Source: Pseudomonadota bacterium (GTDB lineage Bacteria > Pseudomonadota > Gammaproteobacteria > Xanthomonadales > Xanthomonadaceae). From it: a stretch of DNA of 54,485 nucleotides. Every line of letters starts with the position of its first letter. The first letter of the stretch is position 1. The DNA lies in assembly GCA_023388355.1 (NCBI GenBank), contig JAEWGI010000012.1, positions 1 through 54,485 of the forward strand, in the 5' to 3' direction. The translations under genes and the position numbers were made by a program. A model generated the notes under the pieces. It was not told the origin of the DNA. It saw only the letters and a program-made list of their open reading frames with translations, and ran no database searches. Positions 41,714 to 52,189 of this stretch are shown here, piece after piece.

Positions 41714-44452
41714 CTACCCGCCCAGATCCCCCGCCACGAACACGCTCAGCCGGTCCGGCCTGAAATGTTTGCGGATCGCCGCGTTGACCTGTTCGGCGGT
41801 CAGCGCCTCGTAGGCGGCATCGCGATCGGCCTCCACCGACCAGTCGCGGCCGAAATACAGGTGGGAGCCGAGGATCGAAGCCACCACGCCGTCCTCGCCG
41901 CGTACCCGCTGCCGGACGACCAGGCGCGCGGCCACGGCGTCGCGCACCTCCTGCTCGGTGACGCCGTCGCGGACCAGCGCGGCGAACTCCTCACGGATCG
42001 CGGCTTCCACCTGGGCCACGTTCTGCGGCGCGGCAATCGCGTGGATGGCGACGTGGCCGCCGTCGTCGCGGCCCTCGCGGCTGTCGTCCTGGTGCAGGCC
42101 GCTGCGCACGTCGTAGCTCAAACCCTCCCGCTGGCGGATGCGGGCCGCCAGGCGGGCCTTGAGCGGGTCGCCGCCGAGGATGACGTTGGCGATGTTGAGC
42201 GCGGGGAAATCGGCGTCCATCAGGTTGAGGGAGAGGTTGTGCCGTGCCAGCACCACCGCGTTGGGCTTGTCGGGCGTGATGAAGCTGGCGCGCGTGGCCG
42301 CCACCGGCGCGTAGCTGGTGCGGATCGGTGCGTAGGGCATGGCCGACTTCCAGCCGGCGAACAGGGCTTCGAGCTGCGCCCTGACCGCATCGGGGTCGAA
42401 GTCGCCGACAACGGCGATCTCGCCGATCGCGGTGCCGTAGAAGTCGGCGTGGTAGGCGCGCAGGTCATCGAGTTCGAGCGCACGCAGCCTGGCCAGCGAC
42501 TCGTCCAGGGTGTCGACGTGCAGCGGATGCCCGGCGGGCCATGGATCGAAGTGGCGGGCCAGCGCGAGCCCGGCCACGGCGCCCGGATCGCTGCGCTGCA
42601 GCTCCAGCCCGGTGATCGCCTGCATCCGCAGCTGTTCGAACTCGCCTTCCGGGAAGGCCGGGTTGCGCAGTACGTCGGCCGCCAGCGCCAGCGCATCGGC
42701 CAGGGTCTCGCGCCGGCCCTGCAGGACGATGCTGGCGCCCTGCGCGGAGCCGCTGATCCCGGCCTGGGTGCGCAGCGCATCGAAACGCGAGGCGATCTGG
42801 TCGCGGCTCATGCCGGCGCCGCCCCTGGCCAGCATCGGCCCCACCCAGCTGCCGGCATCGGCGCGGCCGGTGATGGCGGCCTCGTCGCCGAAGCGGAAGC
42901 TGGCGTTGACGACCACGGTTGCGCCGCGGGTCTTCTTCGGCAGCAGCGACACGCGCAGGCCTTCGCCAAGCACGAAGGTTTCGGTGCGCGCGGCCAGGTT
43001 GTCGATGCTGGCATCGAAGGTCTCGCCCGCCTCGACCGCGGCCCGGCCCTCGTAGCCATCGACCAGGCTCGCCACCGCCGGCGCGGCGGGGATCACCACG
43101 CGCTCCGGCTGCGGCGTGGGCACGAAGCGGCCCAGGGTGCGGTTGCCGGGCCTGAGGTAGGCGCCGGCGACGCGGTTCACGTCGTCGGCGGTGACTTCGG
43201 CGATCGCGTCGCGCTGGACGAACAGCAGGCGCCAGTCGCCGCCGGCGTGCGATTCGGACAGGGCCATGCCGACGGCGTTGACGTCCGACAGCAGCTGTTC
43301 GAAGGAGTTGGCGATGCGCTGCCTGGCGTCGGCGACCTCCTGTTCGCCGACCGGGTTGGCGGCGATCTGCTCGCCCTGCAGCAGCAGCGCCGCCTCCGCC
43401 GCGGCGCTGTCGCCGTCGGCCTGCAGGACCGCGACCAGGCTGAACAGCCCGGGATCGCGCATGCCCTCGCTCGAGGCCCCGGCAAACGCGGCCAGCCCGG
43501 GTTCGACCAGCGCCTTGTGCAGGCGGCCGCGCGGCGTGTCGCCGAGCACGTTCGCGAGTACCGACAGCGCCGCGCTGTCGGGATGCGCCAGCGCCGGCGT
43601 GTGGTAGACGGCCGCGACCACCTGCAGTTCGCCGCTGCGGCGCACGATGACCGTGCGCTCGCCGTCCTGCGGGTCTTCGACGGTATGCAGGGCGGACAGC
43701 TCGCGCCCGGGCCTGGGCAGCGGACCGAAGTGCGCGGCCACGCGCGCCAGCGTCGCGGCCGGATCGATGCGCCCGGCGATCACCAGCAGCGCGTTGTCCG
43801 GCTGGTAGTGGTGCCGGTAGAACGCATGCAGGTTGGCCAGCGGCACGCCTTCGACGTCCGAGCGCGCGCCGATCGGGAGATTGCCGTAGTTGTGCCAGTC
43901 GAAGGCCACGCTGCGCACCCGCTGCATCAGCAGGGCGGCCGGGCTGTTCTCGCGCGCCTCCATCTCGTTGCGTACCACCGTCATCTCGCTGTCGAGGTCG
44001 GCCTGGGCGATGCGGGAGTTCAGCATCCGGTCGGCTTCCAGCGCCAGCAGCCAGTCGAGGGTGGCGTCGTCGGCCGGGAACGAACCGAAATAGTTGGTGC
44101 GGTCCAGCGAGGTGGTGGCGTTGTAGCCGATGCCGCGCCGGCGCATCTCGCCGGGAATGTCCGGGTGGGTGGGCGTGCCCTTGAGCAGCATGTGCTCGAG
44201 CAGGTGGGCCATGCCGGTTTCGCCGTAGTTCTCGTGCAGCGAGCCCACGGAGTAGACGATGTTCACCGTCACCGTCGGCTTGGTGGCGTCGGCCGCCAGC
44301 AGCACCCGCAGGCCGTTGTCGAGCCGGTATTCGCAGATGTTCTCGACGCAGGGGCCGGCGGTCATCCCCCGCGGAAGGTCGAAGGCCGCGGCCGAAACCG
44401 GCAGCCACAGCAGGAACAGCAACACGCACGCACGCGCCAGACGCTGGCTCAT
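41714..44452 (-). CDS. M16-family zinc metallopeptidase, two fused units
   Basis: A 912-residue secreted peptidase of the pitrilysin/insulinase family. The signal peptide covers residues 1-23 (LLFLLWLPVSAAA). The inverted zinc motif HLLEH is at residues 83-87 (GMAHLLEHMLLKGT), with the third ligand Glu in MTVVRNEMEARENSP downstream. The first, active unit spans ~30-450. A second, inactive unit (~480-905) begins TFVLGEGLRVSLLPKKTRGATVVVNASFRFGDE and lacks HxxEH, as usual for the partner half of the clamshell. It probably degrades peptides in the periplasm. The start at 44452 was chosen for the signal peptide. Divergent from aroQ. Confidence 0.93.
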   Translation of the reverse strand: MSQRLARACVLLFLLWLPVSAAAFDLPRGMTAGPCVENICEYRLDNGLRVLLAADATKPTVTVNIVYSVGSLHENYGETGMAHLLEHMLLKGTPTHPDIPGEMRRRGIGYNATTSLDRTNYFGSFPADDATLDWLLALEADRMLNSRIAQADLDSEMTVVRNEMEARENSPAALLMQRVRSVAFDWHNYGNLPIGARSDVEGVPLANLHAFYRHHYQPDNALLVIAGRIDPAATLARVAAHFGPLPRPGRELSALHTVEDPQDGERTVIVRRSGELQVVAAVYHTPALAHPDSAALSVLANVLGDTPRGRLHKALVEPGLAAFAGASSEGMRDPGLFSLVAVLQADGDSAAAEAALLLQGEQIAANPVGEQEVADARQRIANSFEQLLSDVNAVGMALSESHAGGDWRLLFVQRDAIAEVTADDVNRVAGAYLRPGNRTLGRFVPTPQPERVVIPAAPAVASLVDGYEGRAAVEAGETFDASIDNLAARTETFVLGEGLRVSLLPKKTRGATVVVNASFRFGDEAAITGRADAGSWVGPMLARGGAGMSRDQIASRFDALRTQAGISGSAQGASIVLQGRRETLADALALAADVLRNPAFPEGEFEQLRMQAITGLELQRSDPGAVAGLALARHFDPWPAGHPLHVDTLDESLARLRALELDDLRAYHADFYGTAIGEIAVVGDFDPDAVRAQLEALFAGWKSAMPYAPIRTSYAPVAATRASFITPDKPNAVVLARHNLSLNLMDADFPALNIANVILGGDPLKARLAARIRQREGLSYDVRSGLHQDDSREGRDDGGHVAIHAIAAPQNVAQVEAAIREEFAALVRDGVTEQEVRDAVAARLVVRQRVRGEDGVVASILGSHLYFGRDWSVEADRDAAYEALTAEQVNAAIRKHFRPDRLSVFVAGDLGG

Positions 44453-44582
44453 CCAGTACTCCCTGTCGTGATGTCTCCCCCGGTGGCGCAGGCCGGCGCC
44501 GCCAGGAGGCGGCAGCTGCGTCGGCGTGGTTCCCCGGGACCCGGGAGGATCCGGGCCGGTGGCATGATAGCGTCCGGATACG

Positions 44583-44680
44583 GTTTGGCGGGCGGTAGCT
44601 GGTGCTTGGCGGGAGCGGTTGGCGCACGGGCTGGCTGCGCCGAACGATCGCGCCAGCCGCCAACCAGCAACCACCAGCCG
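44583..44680. repeat. Imperfect long palindrome in the M16-aroQ divergent gap
   Basis: GGCGGGCGGTAGCTGGTGCTTGGCGG... pairs imperfectly with ...CGCCAACCAGCAACCACCAGCCGCC. It occupies most of the middle of the 334-bp gap at 44453-44786. It resembles dispersed GGTTGGCGG-type repeats of the family. No gene is seen in the rest of the gap. Confidence 0.5.
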
Positions 44681-44786
44681 CCCCATCCCGGGCTTCAACG
44701 GCGCCTTAACTTCCTCAAACGTCGCCGAACTGGACACCATCCAGCGCTTGCGCCAGACTGCGCGCCTGTTTTCGCGACCGCTTCCG

Positions 44787-45230
44787 ATGGCCCAGCTGCT
44801 GCTTCTGCACGGTCCCAACCTCAACCTGCTCGGCAGCCGCGAGCCGGAGGTCTATGGACGCACCACGCTGGCCGATATCGACGCCGACCTGGGTGCCCGC
44901 GCAGCCGGGGCGGGGCACGCGCTCGAGAGCCTGCAGTCCAACGCCGAGCACGTGCTGGTCGACCGCATCCAGGCCGCCCGCGGCGACGGCACCGCCTTCA
45001 TCCTGATCAATCCGGCCGCGTTCACCCACACCAGCGTGGCCATCCGCGACGCGCTGGCCGCGGTGGCGATCCCGTACATCGAGATCCACCTGTCGAACCC
45101 GCACGCGCGCGAACCCTTCCGCCAGCACAGCTACTTCAGCGACAGGGCCGTGGGCGTGGTCTGCGGCTTCGGCGCCGACAGCTACCGCTACGCGCTCGAC
45201 GCCGCGCTGCGCCGCCTGGCGTCCGCCTGA
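44787..45230 (+). CDS. aroQ: Type II 3-dehydroquinate dehydratase
   Basis: A 147-residue dodecameric enzyme converting 3-dehydroquinate to 3-dehydroshikimate, the third step of the shikimate pathway. The signature [20 protein letters not shown] holds the catalytic tyrosine and arginine. [36 protein letters not shown] and [22 protein letters not shown] supply the substrate loop and the catalytic His. Full length. It is followed after 40 bp by accB, the common aroQ-accB-accC order. The ATG at 44787 is the standard start. Confidence 0.97.
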   Translation: MAQLLLLHGPNLNLLGSREPEVYGRTTLADIDADLGARAAGAGHALESLQSNAEHVLVDRIQAARGDGTAFILINPAAFTHTSVAIRDALAAVAIPYIEIHLSNPHAREPFRQHSYFSDRAVGVVCGFGADSYRYALDAALRRLASA

Positions 45231-45270
45231 CCCCTTTCCCGCAATACCGGTATTCCACCAGAGGCCGTTC

Positions 45271-45756
45271 ATGGACCTGCGCAAGCTCAAGAAGCTCATC
45301 GAGTTGCTCGAAGAGTCGAACCTCGCCGAAATCGAGATCAAGGAAGGCGAGGAGTCCGTCCGCCTGTCGCGTGGCAGCAGCACCGCCGCGCCGGTGGTCT
45401 ATGCCCAGGCGCCCGCCGCGCCGGCAGGCCACCGCGAAGCGGTGATGCCGATGCTTTCGCCGGTGGACGCCTCCACCGGCGGCCGCCCGGCGCCCGAAGC
45501 CGCCGGCTCCGGGCTGCCCGAGGGCCACGTGGTGACCTCGCCCATGGTCGGCACCTTCTACGCCTCCCCGGCCCCCGACAAACCCGCCTTCGTCGCCGTC
45601 GGCCAGCCGGTCAAGGTCGGCGACACCCTCGGCATCATCGAGGCGATGAAGATGTTCAACCCCATCGAAGCCGACGCCGCCGGCACCCTCCTGGCCATCG
45701 CCGTCGAAAGCGGCCAGCCGGTGGAGTTCGATCAGCCACTGTTCGTGATCGGTTGA
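45271..45756 (+). CDS. accB: Biotin carboxyl carrier protein of acetyl-CoA carboxylase
   Basis: A 161-residue carrier that holds the biotin moving between AccC and AccAD for malonyl-CoA synthesis. The N-terminal [34 protein letters not shown] is the AccC-binding/dimerisation part. An Ala/Pro linker covers ~40-75, and the biotinyl domain covers ~80-161 with the target Lys127 in [17 protein letters not shown]. The usual thumb and the C-terminal [11 protein letters not shown] are present. It is followed by accC after 59 bp with a small palindrome between them. Confidence 0.98.
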   Translation: MDLRKLKKLIELLEESNLAEIEIKEGEESVRLSRGSSTAAPVVYAQAPAAPAGHREAVMPMLSPVDASTGGRPAPEAAGSGLPEGHVVTSPMVGTFYASPAPDKPAFVAVGQPVKVGDTLGIIEAMKMFNPIEADAAGTLLAIAVESGQPVEFDQPLFVIG

Positions 45757-45768
45757 CAGTGCGGGTCC

Positions 45769-45784
45769 CGGGTCCCGGGACCCG
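45769..45784. repeat. Perfect 16-bp palindrome between accB and accC
   Basis: CGGGTCCCGGGACCCG, preceded by an additional CGGGTCC. It lies 12 bp after the accB stop and 31 bp before the accC start. A hairpin in the mRNA could set the accB:accC ratio; this is inference. Confidence 0.5.
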
Positions 45785-45815
45785 AAACATGCAAACGCAT
45801 TCCGGGACACCCCAC

Positions 45816-47183
<1,368 letters not shown>

Positions 47184-47236
47184 GTGCGCGTCGCGCTGGA
47201 GTATCCTGCGTTCCACGCCCGCAACCCGGCCCACCA

Positions 47237-47635
47237 GTGTTCCCCGCCCTGCTCCGCCTGCTGCTGTGCCTGTGCCTGCTCGTCGATGCCGTCGCACCGG
47301 CGGTCGCGGCGACCCACATGGCGATCACGGCAGTCGGCGCCAGCCCCGCGGCGGCGGAAGCGACCGGGGATCCGGGGCGGCACGGCACCGACGGCGATTG
47401 CCATGCCATGCGCGCCGCCCCGACCGTCGATGGAACACCCGCAGCCGCAGCGCCGGCCCAGGACGACGATTGCCTGCAGCGCTGCCTCGACCTGTGCCTG
47501 CAGTCCGTCGTCGCAAGCCCGCCGACAACGACGATGTTGCCGGCCGCCGGGCCCGCATCCGCACCCGCAACGAAGGTCCCCGGGCGCTTGCACGCGCCGC
47601 GCGCATTCCCGCCACTGCGTCCCCCGATCGCCTGA
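47237..47635 (+). CDS. copL: CopL-like metal-binding regulatory protein
   Basis: A 132-residue exported protein starting at GTG with a signal peptide (LLRLLLCLCLLVDAVAPAVAA). It is followed by a His- and Cys-containing stretch (THMAITAVG, DCHAMRAAP, DDDCLQRCLDLCLQSVV) and a low-complexity Pro/Ala tail. Position (directly upstream of copA) and composition match the CopL family of Xanthomonas, which is required for copper-inducible expression of copAB. Known CopL proteins have more cysteines, so the match is by context as much as by sequence. It lies 53 bp after accC and 113 bp before copA. Confidence 0.65.
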   Translation: MFPALLRLLLCLCLLVDAVAPAVAATHMAITAVGASPAAAEATGDPGRHGTDGDCHAMRAAPTVDGTPAAAAPAQDDDCLQRCLDLCLQSVVASPPTTTMLPAAGPASAPATKVPGRLHAPRAFPPLRPPIA

Positions 47636-47748
47636 GGCCCGGCACGTCCGCGGCCAGACGCATCGTTGCCGCGCCTTCGCTTGAACCATTTCCCGTTCCC
47701 GATCCACGACCAGGCGGATGCGCCTGCGCATTGGCCATGGAGGACGAC

Positions 47749-49563
47749 ATGATCCACCGAAGTCCGCGACTCCCCGCGCCGGTGCCGGCCTCGCCGGCAC
47801 GGCGCAGCTTCGTGCAGGGGCTCTTCCTCGGCGGCGCCGCGCTGGCCGCGGGCACGCTGCGCCTGCCGGCGCAGGCGCAGGCGCGCAGCGGCGCGACGCC
47901 CGGAGCAATCCTGTCCGGCAGCGACTTCCGCCTCGACATCGGCGCGTCGCTGGTGAACTTCACCGGCCGCGAGCGTCCGGCGATCACCGTCAACGATCGC
48001 CTGCCCGCACCGACCCTGCGCTGGCGCGAGGGCGACACCGTCACCCTGCGCGTGTCCAACCGCCTGCCGCCCGGCATCCAGACGTCGATCCACTGGCACG
48101 GCATCGTGCTGCCGGCGAACATGGACGGCGTGCCGGGCATGAGCTTCGACGGGATCATGCCCGGCGAGTCCTGGCTGTACCGGTTCACGCTCGGGCAGTC
48201 CGGCACCTACTGGTACCACAGCCATTCCCTGCACCAGGAGCAGGCCGGCCTGTACGGCGCGATCATCGTCGATCCGCGCGAGCCGGCGCCCTACCGCTGG
48301 GACCGCGAGCACGTGGTGCTGCTCTCGGACTGGACCGACCTGGCGCCGTCCGACCTGTTCGCGCGCCTGAAGAAATCGCCGCACTACGACAACCGGTACA
48401 AGCCCACCGTCGCCGACTTCTTCCGCGACGCGCGCCGCGATGGACTGGCCGCCACGCTCGCCGACCGCCGCGCCTGGGGCGAGATGCGGATGACGCCCAG
48501 CGACCTGTCCGACGTCAATGCGCACACCTACACCTACCTGATGAACGGGGCCACGCCGGCGGGAAACTGGACCGGCGAATTCCGCCCCGGCGAGAAGGTG
48601 CTGCTGCGCCTGATCAACGCCTCGGCGATGACCCACTTCGACCTGCGCATTCCCGGCCTGAAGATGACCGTGGTCGCCGCCGACGGCCAGTACGTGCATC
48701 CGGTCAGCGTGGACGAGCTGCGCATGGGCGCGGCCGAAACCTATGACGTGATCGTCGAACCGTCCGGCCAGGACGCGTACACGATCTTCGCCCAGGACAT
48801 GGGCCGCACCGGCCACGCGCGCGGCACACTCTCGGTGCGCGCCGGACTGCAGGCGCCGGTGCCCGCGGTCGACCCGCGTCCGCTGCTGACGATGGAGGAC
48901 ATGGGCCACGGCGCGCACGGCAGCGCGGGCGAAGGCGCCTGCGGCGCGGCGATGATGGCCGAAGGCGGATGCGGCGCGGCCATGCACGCATCTGCGCCAC
49001 GCGATGCGCACGCTGGCCACGGCGAAGCGCACATGCAGTCGCATCCGGCCAGCGAGGACGGCAACCCGCTGGTCGACATGCAGACCATGATGCCGACGCC
49101 GAAACTGGACGATCCCGGCATCGGCCTGCGGGGCAACGGCCGCCGCGTGCTCACCTACGCCGACCTGCGCAGCCTGTTCGAAGACCCCGACGGCCGCGAC
49201 CCCGGCCGCACCGTCGAGCTGCACCTGACCGGGCACATGGAGAAGTTCTCCTGGTCGTTCGACGGCATTCCCTTCGCCAGCGCCGAGCCGCTGCGGCTGA
49301 ACTATGGCGAGCGCGTGCGCATCGTGCTGGTCAACGACACCATGATGCAGCATCCGATCCACCTGCACGGCCTGTGGAGCGATCTCGAAGACGCCGACGG
49401 CAGCTTCATGGTGCGCAAGCACACCGTCGACATGCCGCCAGGCACCAGGCGCAGCTATCGGGTGCGCGCCGACGCGCTCGGGCGCTGGGCCTACCACTGC
49501 CACCTGCTCTATCACATGGACGCGGGCATGATGCGCGAGGTGCGGGTGGAGGAAGCCGCATGA
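47749..49563 (+). CDS. copA: Copper resistance multicopper oxidase CopA
   Basis: A 604-residue periplasmic multicopper oxidase, probably oxidising Cu(I) to Cu(II). The Tat signal (ARRSFVQGLFLGGAALAAG) exports it folded. The copper sites are visible in order: SIHWHGIVLP, TYWYHSHSLHQEQ, then near the end MMQHPIHLHGLW and YHCHLLYHMDAGMM. A Met/His-rich insert around residues 380-430 (MEDMGHGAHGSAGEG, HASAPRDAHAGHGEAHM) is typical of CopA and gathers copper. GGAGG just before the ATG at 47749 decides the start over one four codons upstream. Its stop overlaps the copB start (ATGA). Confidence 0.97.
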   Translation: MIHRSPRLPAPVPASPARRSFVQGLFLGGAALAAGTLRLPAQAQARSGATPGAILSGSDFRLDIGASLVNFTGRERPAITVNDRLPAPTLRWREGDTVTLRVSNRLPPGIQTSIHWHGIVLPANMDGVPGMSFDGIMPGESWLYRFTLGQSGTYWYHSHSLHQEQAGLYGAIIVDPREPAPYRWDREHVVLLSDWTDLAPSDLFARLKKSPHYDNRYKPTVADFFRDARRDGLAATLADRRAWGEMRMTPSDLSDVNAHTYTYLMNGATPAGNWTGEFRPGEKVLLRLINASAMTHFDLRIPGLKMTVVAADGQYVHPVSVDELRMGAAETYDVIVEPSGQDAYTIFAQDMGRTGHARGTLSVRAGLQAPVPAVDPRPLLTMEDMGHGAHGSAGEGACGAAMMAEGGCGAAMHASAPRDAHAGHGEAHMQSHPASEDGNPLVDMQTMMPTPKLDDPGIGLRGNGRRVLTYADLRSLFEDPDGRDPGRTVELHLTGHMEKFSWSFDGIPFASAEPLRLNYGERVRIVLVNDTMMQHPIHLHGLWSDLEDADGSFMVRKHTVDMPPGTRRSYRVRADALGRWAYHCHLLYHMDAGMMREVRVEEAA

Positions 49564-50549
49564 GCCGGCACATGGATCGACGCATGGATCGACGCATGGG
49601 CCGACGCATGGGCCGACGCCTGCGGACATCGCTGCTGGCGCTGCTGCTGGGCATGGGTGCAAGCGGCGGCGCGCTGGCGCAGCACGGGCACGGCGCGCAT
49701 TCCGCGTCCGGCGGCTGCTCGCCGGAGCACGCGGCGATGGGTCACTGCACGCCTGCCGCGGAATCCGCGCAGGACGACTGTCCGCCCGCGCACGCGGCGA
49801 TGGGCCACTGCACGCCGAAGCCTGCACGCCAGCAACCCCGCGAGCCGATCCCGCCGGTGACCGACGCCGACCGCGCCGCCGCCTTCCCCGTGCTCGCGCA
49901 CGACGGCATGGCGCACGGCGCGGCGCGCTACAGCCGGGTCAACCTGCATCGCCTCGAAGCCTGGGACGGCGACCACGCCAGCGGCCAGGCCTGGGAAGGC
50001 AGCGCCTCCGTCGGCGGCGACATCCACCGCCTGTGGCTGCGCAGCAGCGGCGAGCGCAGCTCGGGACGCACCACGTCCTCCCGCGCCGAGCTGCACTGGT
50101 CGCGCGCGGTCGCACGCTGGTGGGACGTGGTTGCCGGCGTGCGCCACGACTTCAACCCCGGCGTTTCGCGCACGCGCGCGGCGTTCGGCGTGCAGGGCGT
50201 CGCGCCGTACATGTTCGAGGTCTCGGCGCTGGCCTATGTCGGCGAAGGCGGCGGCGCCACCGTGAAGCTCGAGGCCGAGTACGACATGCGCTTCACCAAC
50301 CGCCTGGTGCTGCAGCCCCTGGTCGAGGTCGAACTCAACTCGAAGGACGACCCGGAGCGCGGCATCGGCAGCGGGCTGTCGAAGGCGGAGGCGGGGCTGC
50401 GGCTGCGCTACGAGGTCACGCGCAGGTTCGCGCCCTACCTCGGCATCGCCCACGAGCGCGGCTTCGGGCGCACCGCGCGCCACCATGAGGACGCCGGCGA
50501 GCCCGCGCGCGACACGCGGCTGGTGGCGGGCGTGCGGATCTGGTTCTGA
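49560..50549 (+). CDS. copB: Copper resistance outer-membrane protein CopB
   Basis: A 329-residue outer-membrane protein. The N-terminus has four 4-residue repeats (MDRR, MDRR, MGRR, MGRR) before the hydrophobic signal core (LRTSLLALLLGMGASGGALAQ). A His/Cys/Met-rich metal-binding region (~45-95) contains two similar units ending EHAAMGHCTP and AHAAMGHCTP. The C-terminal CopB barrel (~110-329) includes YSRVNLHRLEAWDGDHASGQAWEGSASVGGDIHRLWLRSSGE and ends LVAGVRIWF. It binds or sequesters copper at the outer membrane. Translationally coupled to copA through ATGA. Confidence 0.95.
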   Translation: MSRHMDRRMDRRMGRRMGRRLRTSLLALLLGMGASGGALAQHGHGAHSASGGCSPEHAAMGHCTPAAESAQDDCPPAHAAMGHCTPKPARQQPREPIPPVTDADRAAAFPVLAHDGMAHGAARYSRVNLHRLEAWDGDHASGQAWEGSASVGGDIHRLWLRSSGERSSGRTTSSRAELHWSRAVARWWDVVAGVRHDFNPGVSRTRAAFGVQGVAPYMFEVSALAYVGEGGGATVKLEAEYDMRFTNRLVLQPLVEVELNSKDDPERGIGSGLSKAEAGLRLRYEVTRRFAPYLGIAHERGFGRTARHHEDAGEPARDTRLVAGVRIWF

Positions 50550-50645
50550 CCGCGGCCCCGGCCTTTCCAGGGGCGGCTCGAGCCGCGCATGCGGCGCACT
50601 GCGGTGCGTCGACGCGGCAGGACCCGGTCGCGGCCGGCGCCGCTT

Positions 50646-51344
50646 CTACAGCCCGGCGCGCGGGGGCAGGGACCAGTCGATCGGCCGCTGGCCGCGGGCG
50701 GCGAGGTAGCGGTTGGCTTTCGAGAAGTGCCCGCAGCCGAGGAAGCCGCGGTGCGCGGACAGCGGCGACGGATGGGTGGTGCGCAGCACGCAATGGCGGC
50801 CGCTGTCGACGATCGCGCCCTTCTTCTGCGCGTAGCTGCCCCAGAGCATGAACACCAGGCCCTCGCGCCCGCGGTTGAGCACGTCGACCACGTGGTCGGT
50901 GAATCCCTCCCAGCCCTTGCCCTGGTGCACGCCCGCGCGTCCGTCCTCGACGGTCAGCACGGCGTTGAGCAGCAGCACGCCCTGCCGCGCCCAGGGCATC
51001 AGCCAGCCGTGGTCGGGCGGCGCGATGCCGAGGTCGCGCTGCAGCTCCTTGTACATGTTCTGCAGCGACGGCGGCACCGGCACCCCGGGCGCAACCGAAA
51101 AGCACAGGCCGTGCGCCTGGCCGCGGCCGTGGTACGGATCCTGGCCGAGCACGACCACCTTCACCGCATCGAAGGGCGTCGCCTCGAACGCGGCGAAGAT
51201 CTGCGGGCCCGGCGGATAGATCGACGCCCCGGCGGCCTTGCGCCCGCGCAGGAACGCCGACAGCGCCTGCATGTCGTCGCGCGCGAACCAGTCGCCGACG
51301 CGCGCCTTCCACGAAGGCTCGAGGCGCAGCCCGCCCGCGCTCAT
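50646..51344 (-). CDS. ung: Uracil-DNA glycosylase, family 1
   Basis: A 232-residue base-excision repair enzyme that removes uracil from DNA. The catalytic water-activating motif [18 protein letters not shown] (Asp69) is present, followed by [41 protein letters not shown] and the DNA-intercalation/His motif [21 protein letters not shown]. Full length. Its start codon overlaps the stop of the double-receiver gene by four bases (ATGA), an unusual but clear translational coupling. Confidence 0.98.
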   Translation of the reverse strand: MSAGGLRLEPSWKARVGDWFARDDMQALSAFLRGRKAAGASIYPPGPQIFAAFEATPFDAVKVVVLGQDPYHGRGQAHGLCFSVAPGVPVPPSLQNMYKELQRDLGIAPPDHGWLMPWARQGVLLLNAVLTVEDGRAGVHQGKGWEGFTDHVVDVLNRGREGLVFMLWGSYAQKKGAIVDSGRHCVLRTTHPSPLSAHRGFLGCGHFSKANRYLAARGQRPIDWSLPPRAGL

Positions 51345-52183
51345 GCCTGCAGCGGGTGCGCCGGCAGGCGCGAGACGCGCAGCTGGAACAGCGCCTTGGT
51401 CGCCAGCAGGCGCTCCTCGATCGGCTTGAGCACCAGGTCGTTGGCGCCCTCGCGCAGCAGCGCGGCCTGGTTGTCGCGGTTGTCGTCGCCGGTCATCACC
51501 AGCACCGGCAGCCGGCGCTTGCCGTAGCCCATGGCGTTGCGCACCCGGTCGAGCACGTCGCGGCCGTCGAGCTCGCCCTTGAGGTAGAGATCGGTCAGCA
51601 CCAGGTCGGCGCCGGGCGCGGCCTCGGTGCCGGCATAGGCCTCGAGGTAGGCGATCGCGTCCTCGGCGGTGGTGACGTGGGTGACGCGCATCTGGTGCGC
51701 CTCGAGCATGCGCCGGATCGCCACCGCCACGGTGCGGCTGTCCTCGATGTAGAGCACGTGCGCGTCGGGAATCGGCTGCGGCTGCACGTAGCCGCGGATG
51801 AACGCCGCCAGCGCGTTGTGGCCCAGGCTCTTGTCGAAATAGTCGGTGACGTCCTCGGTGAAGCGCCGGTCCTCCAGGTGCGACTGCACGTCGCCGGAGA
51901 TCACGATCACCGGCACGTAGCGCTGGTCGCCGGCCTCGCGCACCGCGCGCGCGACCCGCAGGCCATCGCCGTCGGGCAGCACCAGGGCGGTGGTGACCAG
52001 GTCCACCGGCTCGCCGGCCAGCACCGTGCGCGCCTCGGCCATGCTGCCGGCCTCGGCCACGCGAACGCCGGGCAGCTCCTTGAGCAGCACCGCGTGGATC
52101 AGCTTGCGCACCAGCTTGGAGCCGTCGACCACCAGCACGCAGGGGTTGTCGCTCTCGAGGTGGCGCAGGTCGTGCGAAATCAT
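51341..52183 (-). CDS. Double-receiver response regulator, first receiver degenerate
   Basis: A 280-residue protein of two CheY-like receiver domains without an output domain. REC1 (~15-125) starts [19 protein letters not shown] and keeps Lys118, but the phosphoacceptor position reads [14 protein letters not shown], with threonine where Asp is expected (about residue 65). REC2 (~140-265) keeps the acidic pair (LYIEDSRTV), Asp198 in [15 protein letters not shown] and Lys253 in LVLKPIEE, so it should be phosphorylatable. Such stand-alone receivers act by protein contacts or in phosphorelays; the partner is unknown. It lies between ftsX (6 bp away) and ung (4-bp overlap), forming one ftsE-ftsX-regulator-ung unit. 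Confidence 0.9.
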   Translation of the reverse strand: MISHDLRHLESDNPCVLVVDGSKLVRKLIHAVLLKELPGVRVAEAGSMAEARTVLAGEPVDLVTTALVLPDGDGLRVARAVREAGDQRYVPVIVISGDVQSHLEDRRFTEDVTDYFDKSLGHNALAAFIRGYVQPQPIPDAHVLYIEDSRTVAVAIRRMLEAHQMRVTHVTTAEDAIAYLEAYAGTEAAPGADLVLTDLYLKGELDGRDVLDRVRNAMGYGKRRLPVLVMTGDDNRDNQAALLREGANDLVLKPIEERLLATKALFQLRVSRLPAHPLQA

Positions 52184-52189
52184 GGCGTG

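Noticed and set aside
41636..45445. 1269-codon plus-strand open frame opposite the M16 peptidase gene and over aroQ
   Set aside because: Antisense/out-of-frame shadow in very GC-rich DNA; Arg/Gly/Val-rich composition with no domain, while the M16 and aroQ frames have full catalytic motifs.
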